This document shows, in pieces, positions 44,180 through 52,990 of a DNA stretch of 64,000 nucleotides. Source of the stretch: CAMYLR01 sp039588915 (GTDB lineage Bacteria > Gemmatimonadota > Gemmatimonadetes > JACCXV01 > JAHWKZ01); the NCBI GenBank assembly GCA_039588915.1, contig JBDGYV010000006.1:1-64000 (forward strand). The letters are read 5' to 3'. The stretch's first letter is position 1; every line of letters begins with the position of its first letter. The notes below the pieces were generated by a model. It was not told where the DNA came from. It was given only the letters and a program-made list of their open reading frames with translations, and did not search any database. Position numbers and translations under genes: made by a program.

Positions 44180-45312
44180 TGATGCTGCGCGCCGCCTGGT
44201 TTATCGCCCGTAGCGATGTCTCATACTTGCTTCGTCAGCGCGAGACGCTTCTCTGGACGTTCCTGATGCCACCGGTGTTCTTTTTCTTCATCGGATCGGT
44301 CACGGGTGGCGGCGGGTCAGCCCCAAACATCACCGTGCAGAGTCCCGAAAACGCCGGATTCCTCGCCGACCACGTGGTGCGTCGGATCGAGGAGCAGGGC
44401 TTCGAAGTCACCCGGAGCAGCGATCCCGACACGTTGGCGGCGGCGCGCCGTCGACTGATTCTGCCGGCCGGCTTCACCGACTCGGTAGCAGCTCAGAAAC
44501 CGGTGAAAATCGAGTTCGCCACTCAGAGCGACGCCGGGGTCGACACGCAGTACGACCAGATTCGGGTCGCGCGAGCCGTCTACGGCGTGTTGGCCGACGT
44601 AATCGTCTCGGCGGACGCAGAGGGCACCTTCGATCCGGTCGCTATCGAGCGGCTGGCCGACGAACCACGGCCGCTGCAACTGACCGTCTCTCAGGCTGGG
44701 AGCCGAGTGGAGATCCCGACTGGGTTCGAGCAGTCGGTCCCGGGGACGATGGTCATGTTCACGTTGCTGGTCATGTTGACCAGCGGTGCGGTGCTGCTGG
44801 TTATCGAGAGGAATCAGGGTCTGCTGCGCCGGCTCGCATCGTCGCCGCTGCCACGTCGAGGGGTCGTGCTCGGAAAGTGGGGTGGCAGGCTGCTCCTGGG
44901 CCTGGTCCAGATCAGCTTCGCGATGCTGGTGGGCACGCTTTTCTTCAAGATACGATGGGGGCCAGATCTCCCAATGCTACTGGTGATTCTCCTAGCGTGG
45001 GGGGCGCTGGCGGCGGTTCTCGGGATCCTGCTCGGTAATCTGGCGCGAACCGAAGGTCAGTCGATCGGGCTTGGAGTATTAGCGTCTAACATCCTGGCCG
45101 CCCTCGGCGGTTGTTGGTGGCCGATCGAGGTCACACCGCAGTGGATGCAGAGCTTCGCGTTGACGTTGCCGACCGGGTGGACGATGGACGCGCTCCACAA
45201 GTTCGTGAGCTTCGGGGCCGGCGCGACGAGCGTTGTCCCGCACCTGTTCGCCTTGATCGTCGGGACACTCGTTTTGGGATGGGCTGCGGTCCACACGTTC
45301 CGCTTTCAGTAG
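44179..45312 (+). CDS. ABC-2 type permease, second subunit
   Basis: Permease of 377 residues with the same architecture as the previous one: first helix after SDVSYLLRQRETLLWTFLMPPVFFFFIGS, an external domain (ADHVVRRIEEQGFEVTRSSDPDTL), and C-terminal helices beginning GTMVMFTLLVMLTSGAVLLVIERNQGLLRRL. The ATG at 44179 overlaps the stop of the previous gene (TGATG). Convergent with the barrel gene after it. Confidence 0.88.
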   Translation: MMLRAAWFIARSDVSYLLRQRETLLWTFLMPPVFFFFIGSVTGGGGSAPNITVQSPENAGFLADHVVRRIEEQGFEVTRSSDPDTLAAARRRLILPAGFTDSVAAQKPVKIEFATQSDAGVDTQYDQIRVARAVYGVLADVIVSADAEGTFDPVAIERLADEPRPLQLTVSQAGSRVEIPTGFEQSVPGTMVMFTLLVMLTSGAVLLVIERNQGLLRRLASSPLPRRGVVLGKWGGRLLLGLVQISFAMLVGTLFFKIRWGPDLPMLLVILLAWGALAAVLGILLGNLARTEGQSIGLGVLASNILAALGGCWWPIEVTPQWMQSFALTLPTGWTMDALHKFVSFGAGATSVVPHLFALIVGTLVLGWAAVHTFRFQ

Positions 45313-45315
45313 TGG

Positions 45316-46080
45316 TTACCAGCGTCTAGCGACGCCAAAGCCAACGAGTATGTCCGGTGCGTCGTCGGTGAGCCCGGCGCCAATGCGTGCATCGAGCTGG
45401 AAGTTATTGCTAACGAGATACGTGATCCCACCGTTCAACGTCGTGTCATCGCCGGTCCCGTCACCGGCCGGGAAGATGGTGAACGCCTCGACGTAGGCTC
45501 CGGTCCGCTCGGTTAGACCGACGCCGAGCGCCACGCTCGCCGATCCCTGATCGAACCGCTCGCCGGCCTCGCTCGCGTAGGTGTACCCGACGTTTGCACC
45601 GAGCCCAAGCTGCTCCGATAAATCCCACGCGAACGCACCCGTAACTCCGGGCTGCCAGGTGTCCTCGGTCACTTCGTCGCTACCGGCCGGCAACGTTGTA
45701 ACAGCCAGGACGGCGACGGCTGGTCGCCAACCCGCCTGACCGGCGCCCTCCGTCAAAACGATCTTGATGCCGAGCGACGGATCCTCCACGCCTGAGTCAT
45801 CATCCCCTGGCTGCTCGACCCACGCTATCGATGCGCCAATCCGTCCCTCGACGCGTTTCATAATGCCGATCCGTAGCAGTGCCTCGCCGAGCGAATGCTC
45901 GTTGACATCGCCGCTCTGGGTGAAGGTGTAACCGGCTTCGAGCTGGAACTGACCGGGTGTGACCGCCGACGCGCTCTCAGTGAAGTCGGGTCGGTCGGTG
46001 ATCAGTGCCTCTAGTCTCTGGGCGGACAGCGGCCCTGCGCTGAGCACGATCAGCGCTAGCAGTCGAGACAAAACCCTCAT
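45316..46080 (-). CDS. Outer-membrane protein of the MetA-pathway (phenol degradation) family
   Basis: A 254-residue barrel protein with signal peptide (LLALIVLSAGPLSAQ). The opening LITDRPDFTESASAVTPGQFQLEAGYTFTQSG is the signature of the Phenol_MetA_deg (transporter-like) family. It ends in aromatic VGFGVARRW. The name comes from a phenol operon, but most members are generic outer-membrane proteins. Convergent with the ABC-2 exporter genes; no operon partners. Confidence 0.85.
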   Translation of the reverse strand: MRVLSRLLALIVLSAGPLSAQRLEALITDRPDFTESASAVTPGQFQLEAGYTFTQSGDVNEHSLGEALLRIGIMKRVEGRIGASIAWVEQPGDDDSGVEDPSLGIKIVLTEGAGQAGWRPAVAVLAVTTLPAGSDEVTEDTWQPGVTGAFAWDLSEQLGLGANVGYTYASEAGERFDQGSASVALGVGLTERTGAYVEAFTIFPAGDGTGDDTTLNGGITYLVSNNFQLDARIGAGLTDDAPDILVGFGVARRW

Positions 46081-46158
46081 GGGGTTATTTTAGTGCAAGC
46101 TAATTATCGTTGCAAGCCTCTAGCTCGCAACAACCTACGAATCAACTCGGGAGCTGCG

Positions 46159-46704
46159 TCACTCCATGCAGAGGGCGTAACGCGAGAAGTGGCTCAGCTC
46201 GGCGCGGACGACGTTCTGCCCCCGAACGTAGACCGCCTCATCAACGATCGCCCAATCATCGACATCGTCCTGAGCTACCGCGATTCTCAGCTTAGAGAGA
46301 CTGACGCCCGTAAGCTCGGCGCTTGCAGCGTTGATCTCCAGGATCGCTGGTTGGCTGAACTGTAGCCCGTTGGGACCATACAGGAATGACACCGTCCCGT
46401 CGGACGACTGGGCCATGCTGATCCATAGATCCGTGGGTATCGAATTGGGGAGAATCGTCAGGGAAGCGTCATCCGTTGAGAGCGTCCCGCCGACCTCCTT
46501 CTCGATCCACTTCGCTTCAAGGTCGTTGGCGACCCGCAGCTCCAAGCCGTCCTTGAAGGTGAGCAGCTTGACGCCGTTGACGGTGACAAACTTGGGAAAA
46601 GTCCCCGTTGGGGAGGTCGGGCCCGTTTCGTCGCCACAAGCCGTCAGCGAAATCACGGCGAGGGTCATGACGATTCCGCAAAAGAATTGCCAGTACTTCC
46701 TCAC
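46159..46704 (-). CDS. Lipoprotein with C-terminal beta domain, unknown function
   Basis: A 181-residue lipoprotein (lipobox ISLTAC). After a short linker (GDETGPTSPTG) residues about 70-181 form a beta-rich domain: GGTLSTDDASLTILPNSI, WISMAQSSDGTVSFLYGPNGLQFSQPAILEINAA, and the ending ELSHFSRYALCME. It resembles ZU5/HYR-like domains in secreted proteins of related soil and marine bacteria, although I cannot name a family. Nothing distinctive lies in the 225 bases upstream. Confidence 0.6.
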   Translation of the reverse strand: MRKYWQFFCGIVMTLAVISLTACGDETGPTSPTGTFPKFVTVNGVKLLTFKDGLELRVANDLEAKWIEKEVGGTLSTDDASLTILPNSIPTDLWISMAQSSDGTVSFLYGPNGLQFSQPAILEINAASAELTGVSLSKLRIAVAQDDVDDWAIVDEAVYVRGQNVVRAELSHFSRYALCME

Positions 46705-46908
46705 TTCGAATCAGCTCCTCTGGGGGATCGGTTCGCCGAGGGGGGGTCATCCAATGCGTTGGCAACACTCGCGCCAACCCTCGGCTCCGCCTACATAATC
46801 GGGCCCAAGCCATTGTTGAGCAATAGGTTAGAGGACTGGGTGGAAATCTTTTTCACTCCCCAAAGGAACCTCTTTTCCTATCGTTTTGAGATGGTTCGTT
46901 GCAGCTAG

Positions 46909-46929
46909 GGCGTAACGAGACATTACGCC
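46909..46929. repeat. Short inverted repeat at the TolB-like gene stop
   Basis: GGCGTAA (46909-46915) and TTACGCC (46923-46929) form a 7-bp stem with a 7-base loop, directly after the stop codon of the minus-strand TolB-like gene. It might end that transcript but lacks a T tract. Confidence 0.3.
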
Positions 46930-48015
46930 TCAGCGATCCACCCAATCGGCGACGAAGACGTTTGTGTCCCCCGGCTTGGCGTTGTGGCGGTTGGAAGCCC
47001 AGACGAGTTTCGAACCGTCAGAGTTGAACATCGGAAAACCGTCGAAATCGGGGTGCGTGGTGATCCGGGCGAGACCGGTGCCATCCACGTTGACGGCATA
47101 GAGGTCGAAGTTCCGACCTTCGGGATCGTGCATGTTGCTGGCGAAGATGATGCGCTCGCCGTCGGGGAAGAAATAGGGTCCAAAGTTGGCCCCACCGTTG
47201 TCCGTCACCTGTCGCTTGTCGGAGCCGTCAGCGTTCATGACCCAAAGCTCCATCACACCCGGTCGCACCAGGTTGTCGGCCAGCAAAGCGCGGTAATCGG
47301 CCAGTGCGCGCTCCTCCTGGGGGTGGTGTGCGCGGTAGACGATTCGTTGGCCGTCGTACGAGAAGAACGCTCCACCGTCGTACCCCTCCTCGTTGGTCAG
47401 CCGCTGCACATCGCTCCCATCGGCGTTCATGGTGTAGATGTCCAAATCGCCGTCACGTACCGAGGTGAAGACGATCTTCGATCCATCGCGGCTAAACGTC
47501 GCTTCGGCGTCGTATCCCGATACGTCGCTGAGTCGTGTGAGTTCACTCCCGTCGGGCTGTGCGGTGAAGACATCGAACCCCGAGTGAATTGGCCAGACGT
47601 AACCCTGGCTGTAGTCGGGGCGGGGCGGGCAAGCCTCGTCGGCCAGGTGCGTCGAAGAGAAGAGAATCCAGTCGCCCTGGGGATAGGCAAAGTAGCTACA
47701 CGTCGTTACGCCACGGCCCGTGGATACCATGCGCTTCTCCGATCCATCGGTCCGCATGGTGAAGATCTGGTCGCAGCCGAGCGAGTCAGGCGTGGCCTGG
47801 AAAATGAGCCATGCGTCATCGGGGCTGAAATACGCCTCCGCGTTCTGGCCCTCAAACGTGAGTTGCTGGAGATTAGCCAGGTATTTCTCCTCTTCGGGCT
47901 GGGGCGCTACAATTGTGGTTTCAGTCTCGGGGGTTGGCGCTGGATTCTCGCCGGCTTCGCTGCACGCAAACGCGGCCGCGGCTGTGCACAGGATTCCAAT
48001 CTTGATGCGTGTCAT
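46930..48015 (-). CDS. TolB-like WD40/PD40-repeat lipoprotein
   Basis: A 361-residue protein from the ATG at 48015 (MTRIKIGILCTAAAAFAC), chosen because GAAAGGG precedes it and the lipobox then follows; an upstream ATG would add 11 residues. The body is six TolB-type propeller repeats, each with a DGSxI/V..S.RdGdxDIYxMnaDGSdxxRLT pattern (TFSRDGSKIVFTSVRDGDLDIYTMNADGSDV is the clearest). Such proteins often bind ligands or assist envelope proteins; a role here is unknown. Divergent from the M28 peptidase gene across 55 bases. Confidence 0.88.
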   Translation of the reverse strand: MTRIKIGILCTAAAAFACSEAGENPAPTPETETTIVAPQPEEEKYLANLQQLTFEGQNAEAYFSPDDAWLIFQATPDSLGCDQIFTMRTDGSEKRMVSTGRGVTTCSYFAYPQGDWILFSSTHLADEACPPRPDYSQGYVWPIHSGFDVFTAQPDGSELTRLSDVSGYDAEATFSRDGSKIVFTSVRDGDLDIYTMNADGSDVQRLTNEEGYDGGAFFSYDGQRIVYRAHHPQEERALADYRALLADNLVRPGVMELWVMNADGSDKRQVTDNGGANFGPYFFPDGERIIFASNMHDPEGRNFDLYAVNVDGTGLARITTHPDFDGFPMFNSDGSKLVWASNRHNAKPGDTNVFVADWVDR

Positions 48016-48070
48016 TTTCCCTTTCTCGCTTCCTTGTTCGTTATTCACGAATTTCCATGGACGGAAAACT

Positions 48071-49378
48071 ATGAAGCCATCTCTGATCGTTCTCGTTCTC
48101 GCCGCGCTGGCGTCACCGCTCTGGGCCCAGGACCGCCAAGGAGATCACTGTGCCAACGGGGATTTTCCCGCATCGTCGGAACCTGAGATTACCACCGCCG
48201 GGATCTGTGCCACCATCGCGGTGCTTGCCGCCGACTCGCTCGAAGGCCGGGAAGCGGGTAGCGCAGGAAGCGATCGCGCCTCCCAATACCTTGCCGAGCG
48301 CTTTCGCTCGATCGGGCTGGAGCCGCTCAATGGCGATTTTCTCCAGTCGTTTACGTTTTCGGCCGCAGTGCGCCGAGACCCCCACGCGAGTCCGCACCCG
48401 TCCTCCGACAGCGATGCCATCTTGTCGACGGCCAATATCATCGGGATCGTACCCGGCATCGACCCGCGGTTGGCTGACCAGGCGGTCGTCATCGGAGCCC
48501 ACTACGACCATCTCGGATTCGGCGGCCGGGGGTCGTTGGCGCCTGGTGAGCGAGCGATCCACAACGGAGCCGACGACAACGCATCCGGAGTGGCAACGTT
48601 ACTCGAGCTGGCGCAGCAATTCGCGGCACGTCCAATGGCCAGAACGCTCATCTTCATCGCCTTTGGTGGAGAAGAATTGGGCACCCTCGGGTCGCAGTAC
48701 TACATCGCCCACCCCCTGTGGCCGGTCGAGCAAACGGTCGCCATGCTGAACCTCGACATGGTTGGCCGGCTGCGGGAACAGGTGACGGTCCACGGCACGG
48801 GGACCTCGCCCGCCTGGGCGGCGATACTCGACGACCTGGACGCCGAGGGCTCGCACCCGACCATGGCGCGTGTGCCGGATGGATTTGGGCCCAGCGATCA
48901 ATCGTCGTTTTACGGTGCTCAGATCCCGGTGCTTTGGTTTTTCACCGGTGCCCATGAGCAGTACCACCGACCCACCGATGATCTGGAGACGATAAACGGG
49001 GCTGGAGCGGTCCGAGTCGGAAGCCTTGTGTCTGCGATCACCGAAACGATCGCCAGCACCGGGCTCGAGATTCCCTATGCAGTAGCCCCCACGACTCAGC
49101 GCCGGGCGGCGGCCTTCTCGGTCGGCCTGGGAGTCATCCCTGAGTACAGCTTCCCTGGACCAGGTCTCAGGGTGGCTTCGGTGCGGCCGGGTGGGCCGGC
49201 GGACAAGGCGGGAGTTTCGGCTGGTGATGTGCTGCTCAAGCTTGCCGATCGCGACATCGAAGACGTCTACGGTTACACCGCGGTGCTGTCGGATCTCGAG
49301 GCGGGTATTTCGTACACGCTCGTCTATGAACACGAAGGCGAGCTCCACACGGTGTCTGTGGAGCCCGCCTCGCGCTGA
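48071..49378 (+). CDS. Exported M28 family aminopeptidase with PDZ domain
   Basis: Zinc aminopeptidase of 435 residues from the ATG at 48071. A signal peptide (LIVLVLAALASPLWAQ) is followed by an N-terminal PA-like region and the M28 core: GAHYDHLGFGG, NGADDNASGVATLLELAQQ, FGGEELGTLGSQYY (catalytic Glu-Glu), MLNLDMVGR and TGAHEQYHRPTDD. The C-terminal 100 residues are a PDZ domain (GLRVASVRPGGPADKAGVSAGDVLLKLADRDIED) for peptide or partner binding. The 3' end is duplicated beyond the next gene (79-bp repeat). It probably trims peptides in the periplasm. Confidence 0.9.
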   Translation: MKPSLIVLVLAALASPLWAQDRQGDHCANGDFPASSEPEITTAGICATIAVLAADSLEGREAGSAGSDRASQYLAERFRSIGLEPLNGDFLQSFTFSAAVRRDPHASPHPSSDSDAILSTANIIGIVPGIDPRLADQAVVIGAHYDHLGFGGRGSLAPGERAIHNGADDNASGVATLLELAQQFAARPMARTLIFIAFGGEELGTLGSQYYIAHPLWPVEQTVAMLNLDMVGRLREQVTVHGTGTSPAWAAILDDLDAEGSHPTMARVPDGFGPSDQSSFYGAQIPVLWFFTGAHEQYHRPTDDLETINGAGAVRVGSLVSAITETIASTGLEIPYAVAPTTQRRAAAFSVGLGVIPEYSFPGPGLRVASVRPGGPADKAGVSAGDVLLKLADRDIEDVYGYTAVLSDLEAGISYTLVYEHEGELHTVSVEPASR

Positions 49379-49397
49379 CTCTAACGCCGCTGACAGG
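49319..49397 (+). repeat. 79-bp direct repeat, copy 1 (3' end of the M28 gene)
   Basis: This copy covers the last 20 codons of the M28-PDZ gene and 19 bases beyond its stop. A second copy of the same length, with 7 differences and no gaps, lies at 50491-50569, beyond the DUF481 gene. See the finding on this repeat. Confidence 0.9.
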
Positions 49398-49442
49398 CCG
49401 GCCCCCGCGAGACCGACCAGGAACCCGTTCAAGGACTGGACA

Positions 49443-50486
49443 ATGAGGGATAAGCTGCGCAGCAATGTCTCGCCGATCGCCTTAGCCGGGTTAGCCATTG
49501 CGCTGTTTGCTGTGCCCACGAGCGCCCAGAAGACGGACGTTCTTCTGCTCTCCAACGGCGATAGCGTGACCGGCGAGATCAAGAGTTTCGAGCGAGGCAA
49601 GTTGAAGTACAGCACCGACGCGATGGGTACGGTCTCAGTCGAGTGGCCAAAGATCATAAACCTTACGACCGCCAAGACCTTCCGCGTCACGCTCGAGGAT
49701 GGCACGATACTGTTCGGGTCGATGCAACCAGCGGACGCGCCGGGCAGGGTTTCGATCATCGTCGATCGCGAGACGATCGAGGTTCCCACTCAATCAGTCG
49801 TCAAGATGAAACGGATCAAGTCGAATTTTGGCGGGACCTGGACGGGAGCATCGACCTGGGGCTCGATTTCAACCAGGAGGACGGGCAGACGGACCTTAGC
49901 CTCAACACCGAGATTGTTCACAGAGTCAGCCTGCGCACCGTCAAGCTCCGTGGGAGTGCTTCCGTCGACCGTCGGGACGACACCGACAACATCACTGAGT
50001 TCACGACACGACTCTCGTACATAAAGGACTTCGGGCGCCGCTGGTTCTATCTCGGTTCGGTTTCAGCCGAAGAGAACTCGCAGCTGAAGCTTGACCTCCG
50101 CTCGTCCGTCGGTGGTGGGTTTGGGCGCTACATAATTCGGTCAAACAGAGTGATTCTCTCTGTATCAGGGGGGGGCGGGCTACGCCAGCGAGCAGTTCGA
50201 AGACGTCGGCCGCATTAACTCGTGGCCTGCCGTGTTCATCACTGAGTTTGAGTTCTTCAGTTGGGGAGGCCTCGAGTCCGATCTCTCAAGCCGCCTGGCT
50301 GTTCTCCCGATGCTGGATCAATGGGGACGCTGGCAGGTCGACTTCGTAACGAATCTCCGGCATGAGATCGCGAACGACTTTTACATCAACGTCGGACTGA
50401 AGGAGTTTTTCGACAACGAGCCGCCGATCGAGATAGACAACAGGAATGCTTTCAGCGTGTCGACTTCGCTTGGCTGGTCCTTCTAG
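49443..50486 (+). pseudogene. DUF481-type exported barrel protein with two frameshifts
   Basis: A recognisable signal peptide (SPIALAGLAIALFAVPTSAQ) begins at the ATG at 49443, followed by a small domain (LLLSNGDSVTGEIKSFERGKLKYSTDAMGTVSVEWPKI). The DUF481 barrel continues in a second frame from about 49830 (WRDLDGSIDLGLDFNQEDG) and in a third from about 50176 (YASEQFEDVGRINSWPAVF), ending in SVSTSLGWSF. The shifts fit one missing T at 49826-49829 and one extra G in the eight-G run at 50168-50175. Restoring them gives a full-length barrel with a C-terminal phenylalanine. Either a young pseudogene or sequencing error. Confidence 0.75.
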
Positions 50487-50490
50487 CGAA

Positions 50491-50569
50491 CTCGTCTATG
50501 AGCACGAAGGCGAGTTCCACACAGTGTCTGTGGAACCCGCCTCGTGCTGACTCTAACGCCTCTGGCAGG
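50491..50569 (+). repeat. 79-bp direct repeat, copy 2 (orphan fragment of an M28-like 3' end)
   Basis: Seven bases differ from copy 1. Read in the M28 frame it encodes LVYEHEGEFHTVSVEPASC and a TGA stop, with five codon differences, three of them synonymous (third position). It starts five bases after the DUF481 stop and ends four bases before the stop of the facing DUF4097 gene. Confidence 0.9.
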
Positions 50570-50572
50570 GTT

Positions 50573-51367
50573 TTAGTTCCGCGCTAGCTCGATGCTGCCG
50601 TTCACGGTTTGCATCTCGAGTCGGCCGCCTCCGGTCCCGATCGAACCCTCGATCCGGCGAGGTCCCCAACGCTTCCCGGCGGCAACCGCCAACGGAAAGT
50701 CGCTATTCAACCCACCGTTGACGGTCTGGGCCACGACGCTGGCGTTGACATCGGCCGGGAGCCCCACGTTTATCGACCCGTTGACCGTGTGCAATGAGAG
50801 CGTCCCGTTCCATGTCCCCTGACCCATCGAAACGTCGATCGCGCCATTAACGGTGTGGGCTTCTACCGTGCCCGTGCCGGAGGCACTCACGGCTCCGTTT
50901 ACGGTATGGACGCGAACGTCACCGCGAAGTGAGTTGGCTTCGATCGCTCCGTTGACCGTATTGCCTACAAACTCGACACCGGCCGGCACTCGAACGGTGA
51001 AATCCACGGCGATGTCGTTCTTCTTTAACTTCTTATCGTAATCGCCGCGGTCCTCGTCGCAGGCGCCGCTGACACCACCCTCTCTGAGCGGATACGCCGC
51101 GCAAATCCGGACGCCACCAGCGTGCTCGACAACCACAATCTCGACCTCGTTTGGATCGCTCTTCTCTGCGTGTCGAACCGCCACTAGCTCAACTGTCGAT
51201 CCAGTCGCGGGCATGGCGTCGATCTCACCGTTTAGCCCCCGAATCTCGAGCGTCTTGCCGGCCTCGATCGCGCCCTCCCACCGAAACTCTGCTGTCCGTT
51301 GCGCCACCAGCGTCGCCGGCAGAGTGGCCAGTAGGGCCAGTGTGAGGAGTGTTCTTGTGAAGTTCAT
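50573..51367 (-). CDS. DUF4097 beta-helix repeat protein, exported
   Basis: A 264-residue exported protein with a signal peptide (LLTLALLATLPATLVAQ). The body is a stack of beta strands with a repeated turn: TVNG occurs six times (NTVNGAIEA, HTVNGAVSA, HTVNGAIDV, HTVNGSINV, QTVNGGLNS, QTVNGSIEL), spaced about 17-35 residues. This is the DUF4097 pattern (bactofilin-like or adhesin-like beta-helix). Two cysteines occur before the repeats (CAAYP, ACDED). It follows the other DUF4097 gene by 15 bases in the same direction, behind an ECF sigma and anti-sigma pair. Confidence 0.85.
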   Translation of the reverse strand: MNFTRTLLTLALLATLPATLVAQRTAEFRWEGAIEAGKTLEIRGLNGEIDAMPATGSTVELVAVRHAEKSDPNEVEIVVVEHAGGVRICAAYPLREGGVSGACDEDRGDYDKKLKKNDIAVDFTVRVPAGVEFVGNTVNGAIEANSLRGDVRVHTVNGAVSASGTGTVEAHTVNGAIDVSMGQGTWNGTLSLHTVNGSINVGLPADVNASVVAQTVNGGLNSDFPLAVAAGKRWGPRRIEGSIGTGGGRLEMQTVNGSIELARN

Positions 51368-51382
51368 TCGTCTCTCCCTCTC

Positions 51383-52249
51383 TTATCGATCCGAACGCTT
51401 TAGCAGGATCGCGCCATTGAAGGTCTCGAGCTCGATTTGAGCGTCTCCTGAGCCCAGCGTGAACGTCGTCGACTTCCCGGGCTCAGCCTCGGTCACCGTC
51501 ACCGGGAAGTCAGCCTCGAACTCACCGTTGTAGGTGAAGGCACTGATGGTGGCGTTGGCACCCCGCGGTATCGTGATATCGATCGTCCCGTTGTGGGTCT
51601 CCATGCTGTACCACCCATCGGAATGAATTGGGCCCCGAAAAACGATCGCACCGTTGACCGAGGATGCCTCCAGATTATGAGCATCGCAGCGCTCGAGCGT
51701 GACCGGACCATTCACGGTCGTCGCCTCGATGTCGCCAACCACATCGGTCAGCGACACGAACTCGTTGACCGAGTGGGCCTCAACGCGACCACGGGCACCG
51801 GTCAGTTCGATGCCACCCTCCACTGATCCGACCTCGATCGTGTTCCGCCCGCCGTTGACGCGAACCAGCCCCTTCATCGAGTGCGCTTCGATCCGTCCAG
51901 TCGTGCCCTCGATCGAGATGCGGCCTTCAATCGTGTGCGCCTCGATGTCCGCATCCACCGGGATCGTGAGGGTAAAGTCAGTCGCACGACCCTGGCCGTG
52001 AACCATCTCGGCCTCGACGCTCACCTCGGAGTCGTTGCTGTCGAAGTGCACATCCGCCGCACCCGTGGCCTGAACGCGGACCGCGTTTCGATCCCATGTA
52101 CTGATGGTGATGTCGCCGACCATGTTGTCAACTTCGATCGTAGCGTTGGCACCCACCGAGAGCAGCGTGTCTACTGCGGCCTGCGGTCTCGCGGTCGCTG
52201 GGCTCAGGGTGATCAACGCAAATCCAATTACAACTGTGATGTATCGCAT
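51383..52249 (-). CDS. DUF4097 beta-helix repeat protein, exported
   Basis: A 288-residue protein from the ATG at 52249, which has AGGAGG just upstream; the signal peptide is VVIGFALITLSPATARPQ. Repeats are less regular than in the neighbouring paralogue but show the same motif family (HTIEGRISI, HSMKGLVRV, SVEGGIEL, HSVNEFVSL, TTVNGPVTL, SSVNGAIVF, THNGTIDI). Probably a periplasmic or surface beta-helix protein regulated by the sigma factor encoded two genes upstream. Confidence 0.85.
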   Translation of the reverse strand: MRYITVVIGFALITLSPATARPQAAVDTLLSVGANATIEVDNMVGDITISTWDRNAVRVQATGAADVHFDSNDSEVSVEAEMVHGQGRATDFTLTIPVDADIEAHTIEGRISIEGTTGRIEAHSMKGLVRVNGGRNTIEVGSVEGGIELTGARGRVEAHSVNEFVSLTDVVGDIEATTVNGPVTLERCDAHNLEASSVNGAIVFRGPIHSDGWYSMETHNGTIDITIPRGANATISAFTYNGEFEADFPVTVTEAEPGKSTTFTLGSGDAQIELETFNGAILLKRSDR

Positions 52250-52260
52250 CGGAATCCTCC

Positions 52261-52980
52261 TCATATCGATGTTCGAATGATGCTCGTAGCTTGGCGCACG
52301 ACATCGAGCTTCCGCTGTCGAGCACCGGCCAGATAGTTGTAGAGCTGTGTGCTTTCCGGATCGGCATCAATCGCCTCGACGATCTCCTCGATCGCCTGAT
52401 CGATCGCCGTCAGGTTGGCTTCCACGGTGGCCACCGTCTCGGGGTCCAATCGATCGCGGTACATCGCCAGGAGCTCCTCGAAATCAGCCACCGCGGCATC
52501 CTCAGCGACGTCTGGGGCTGGACATTTTCGAGGGATGCCGAGGAACGTGCAGTCGAGGCTCGCTAGCTGCGTGGGGGTCGCACTGTCGGGTTGCACGGCG
52601 GTTACCGGCGGGCCACCATCGGTGCCGCGCTCGGCTCCCGATCGCGCCCACCACGTCGCGCTGACCGACAGAACGATCAAAGCCACCGCTGCCGCTGCCA
52701 TCTGCGGCAACGTAAACGAGAGTAGGCGTCGGGCGCGGTGTGTTTCAACCGATACCACCATCGATCGATCCTCGAGCCGCTCTTCGATTCCACTCCAAAG
52801 TTCGTTCTCCGGCGGCCGGTCCTCGAGCGACCGTGCCTGAACGACGATCCCTCGCAAATCGGCGAGCACCCTCTGACAATCGGCGCACGTTTCCAAATGG
52901 TGCTCAACCGATGTCCGCTCGGCGGCATCCAGGTCGCCATCTATATAGGCCGACAAGCGTTCTGTAGAATGCTCACTCAT
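52261..52980 (-). CDS. Zinc-finger anti-sigma factor
   Basis: Anti-sigma factor of 239 residues. The cytoplasmic N-terminus begins MSEHSTERLSAYIDGDLD and has the ZAS motif EHHLETCADC (His28, Cys32, Cys35). A membrane helix (MAAAAVALIVLSVSATWWA) lies near residue 100. The periplasmic part has two cysteines in LDCTFLGIPRKCPAPD and a helical tail. It restrains the sigma factor encoded just upstream (10-base gap). Confidence 0.88.
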   Translation of the reverse strand: MSEHSTERLSAYIDGDLDAAERTSVEHHLETCADCQRVLADLRGIVVQARSLEDRPPENELWSGIEERLEDRSMVVSVETHRARRLLSFTLPQMAAAAVALIVLSVSATWWARSGAERGTDGGPPVTAVQPDSATPTQLASLDCTFLGIPRKCPAPDVAEDAAVADFEELLAMYRDRLDPETVATVEANLTAIDQAIEEIVEAIDADPESTQLYNYLAGARQRKLDVVRQATSIIRTSI

Positions 52981-52990
52981 TATCCGACTC

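Noticed and set aside
46909..46929. Rho-independent terminator after the TolB-like gene
   Set aside because: The stem is real but no T tract follows in the direction of transcription, so I list it only as an inverted repeat.
46984..48186. A 400-residue plus-strand frame over the TolB-like gene
   Set aside because: Opposite strand of six clear TolB repeats; the repeats explain the frame's openness.
48599..49789. A 396-residue minus-strand frame over the M28 gene
   Set aside because: Antisense of the M28 and PDZ motifs; composition is that of a shadow frame.
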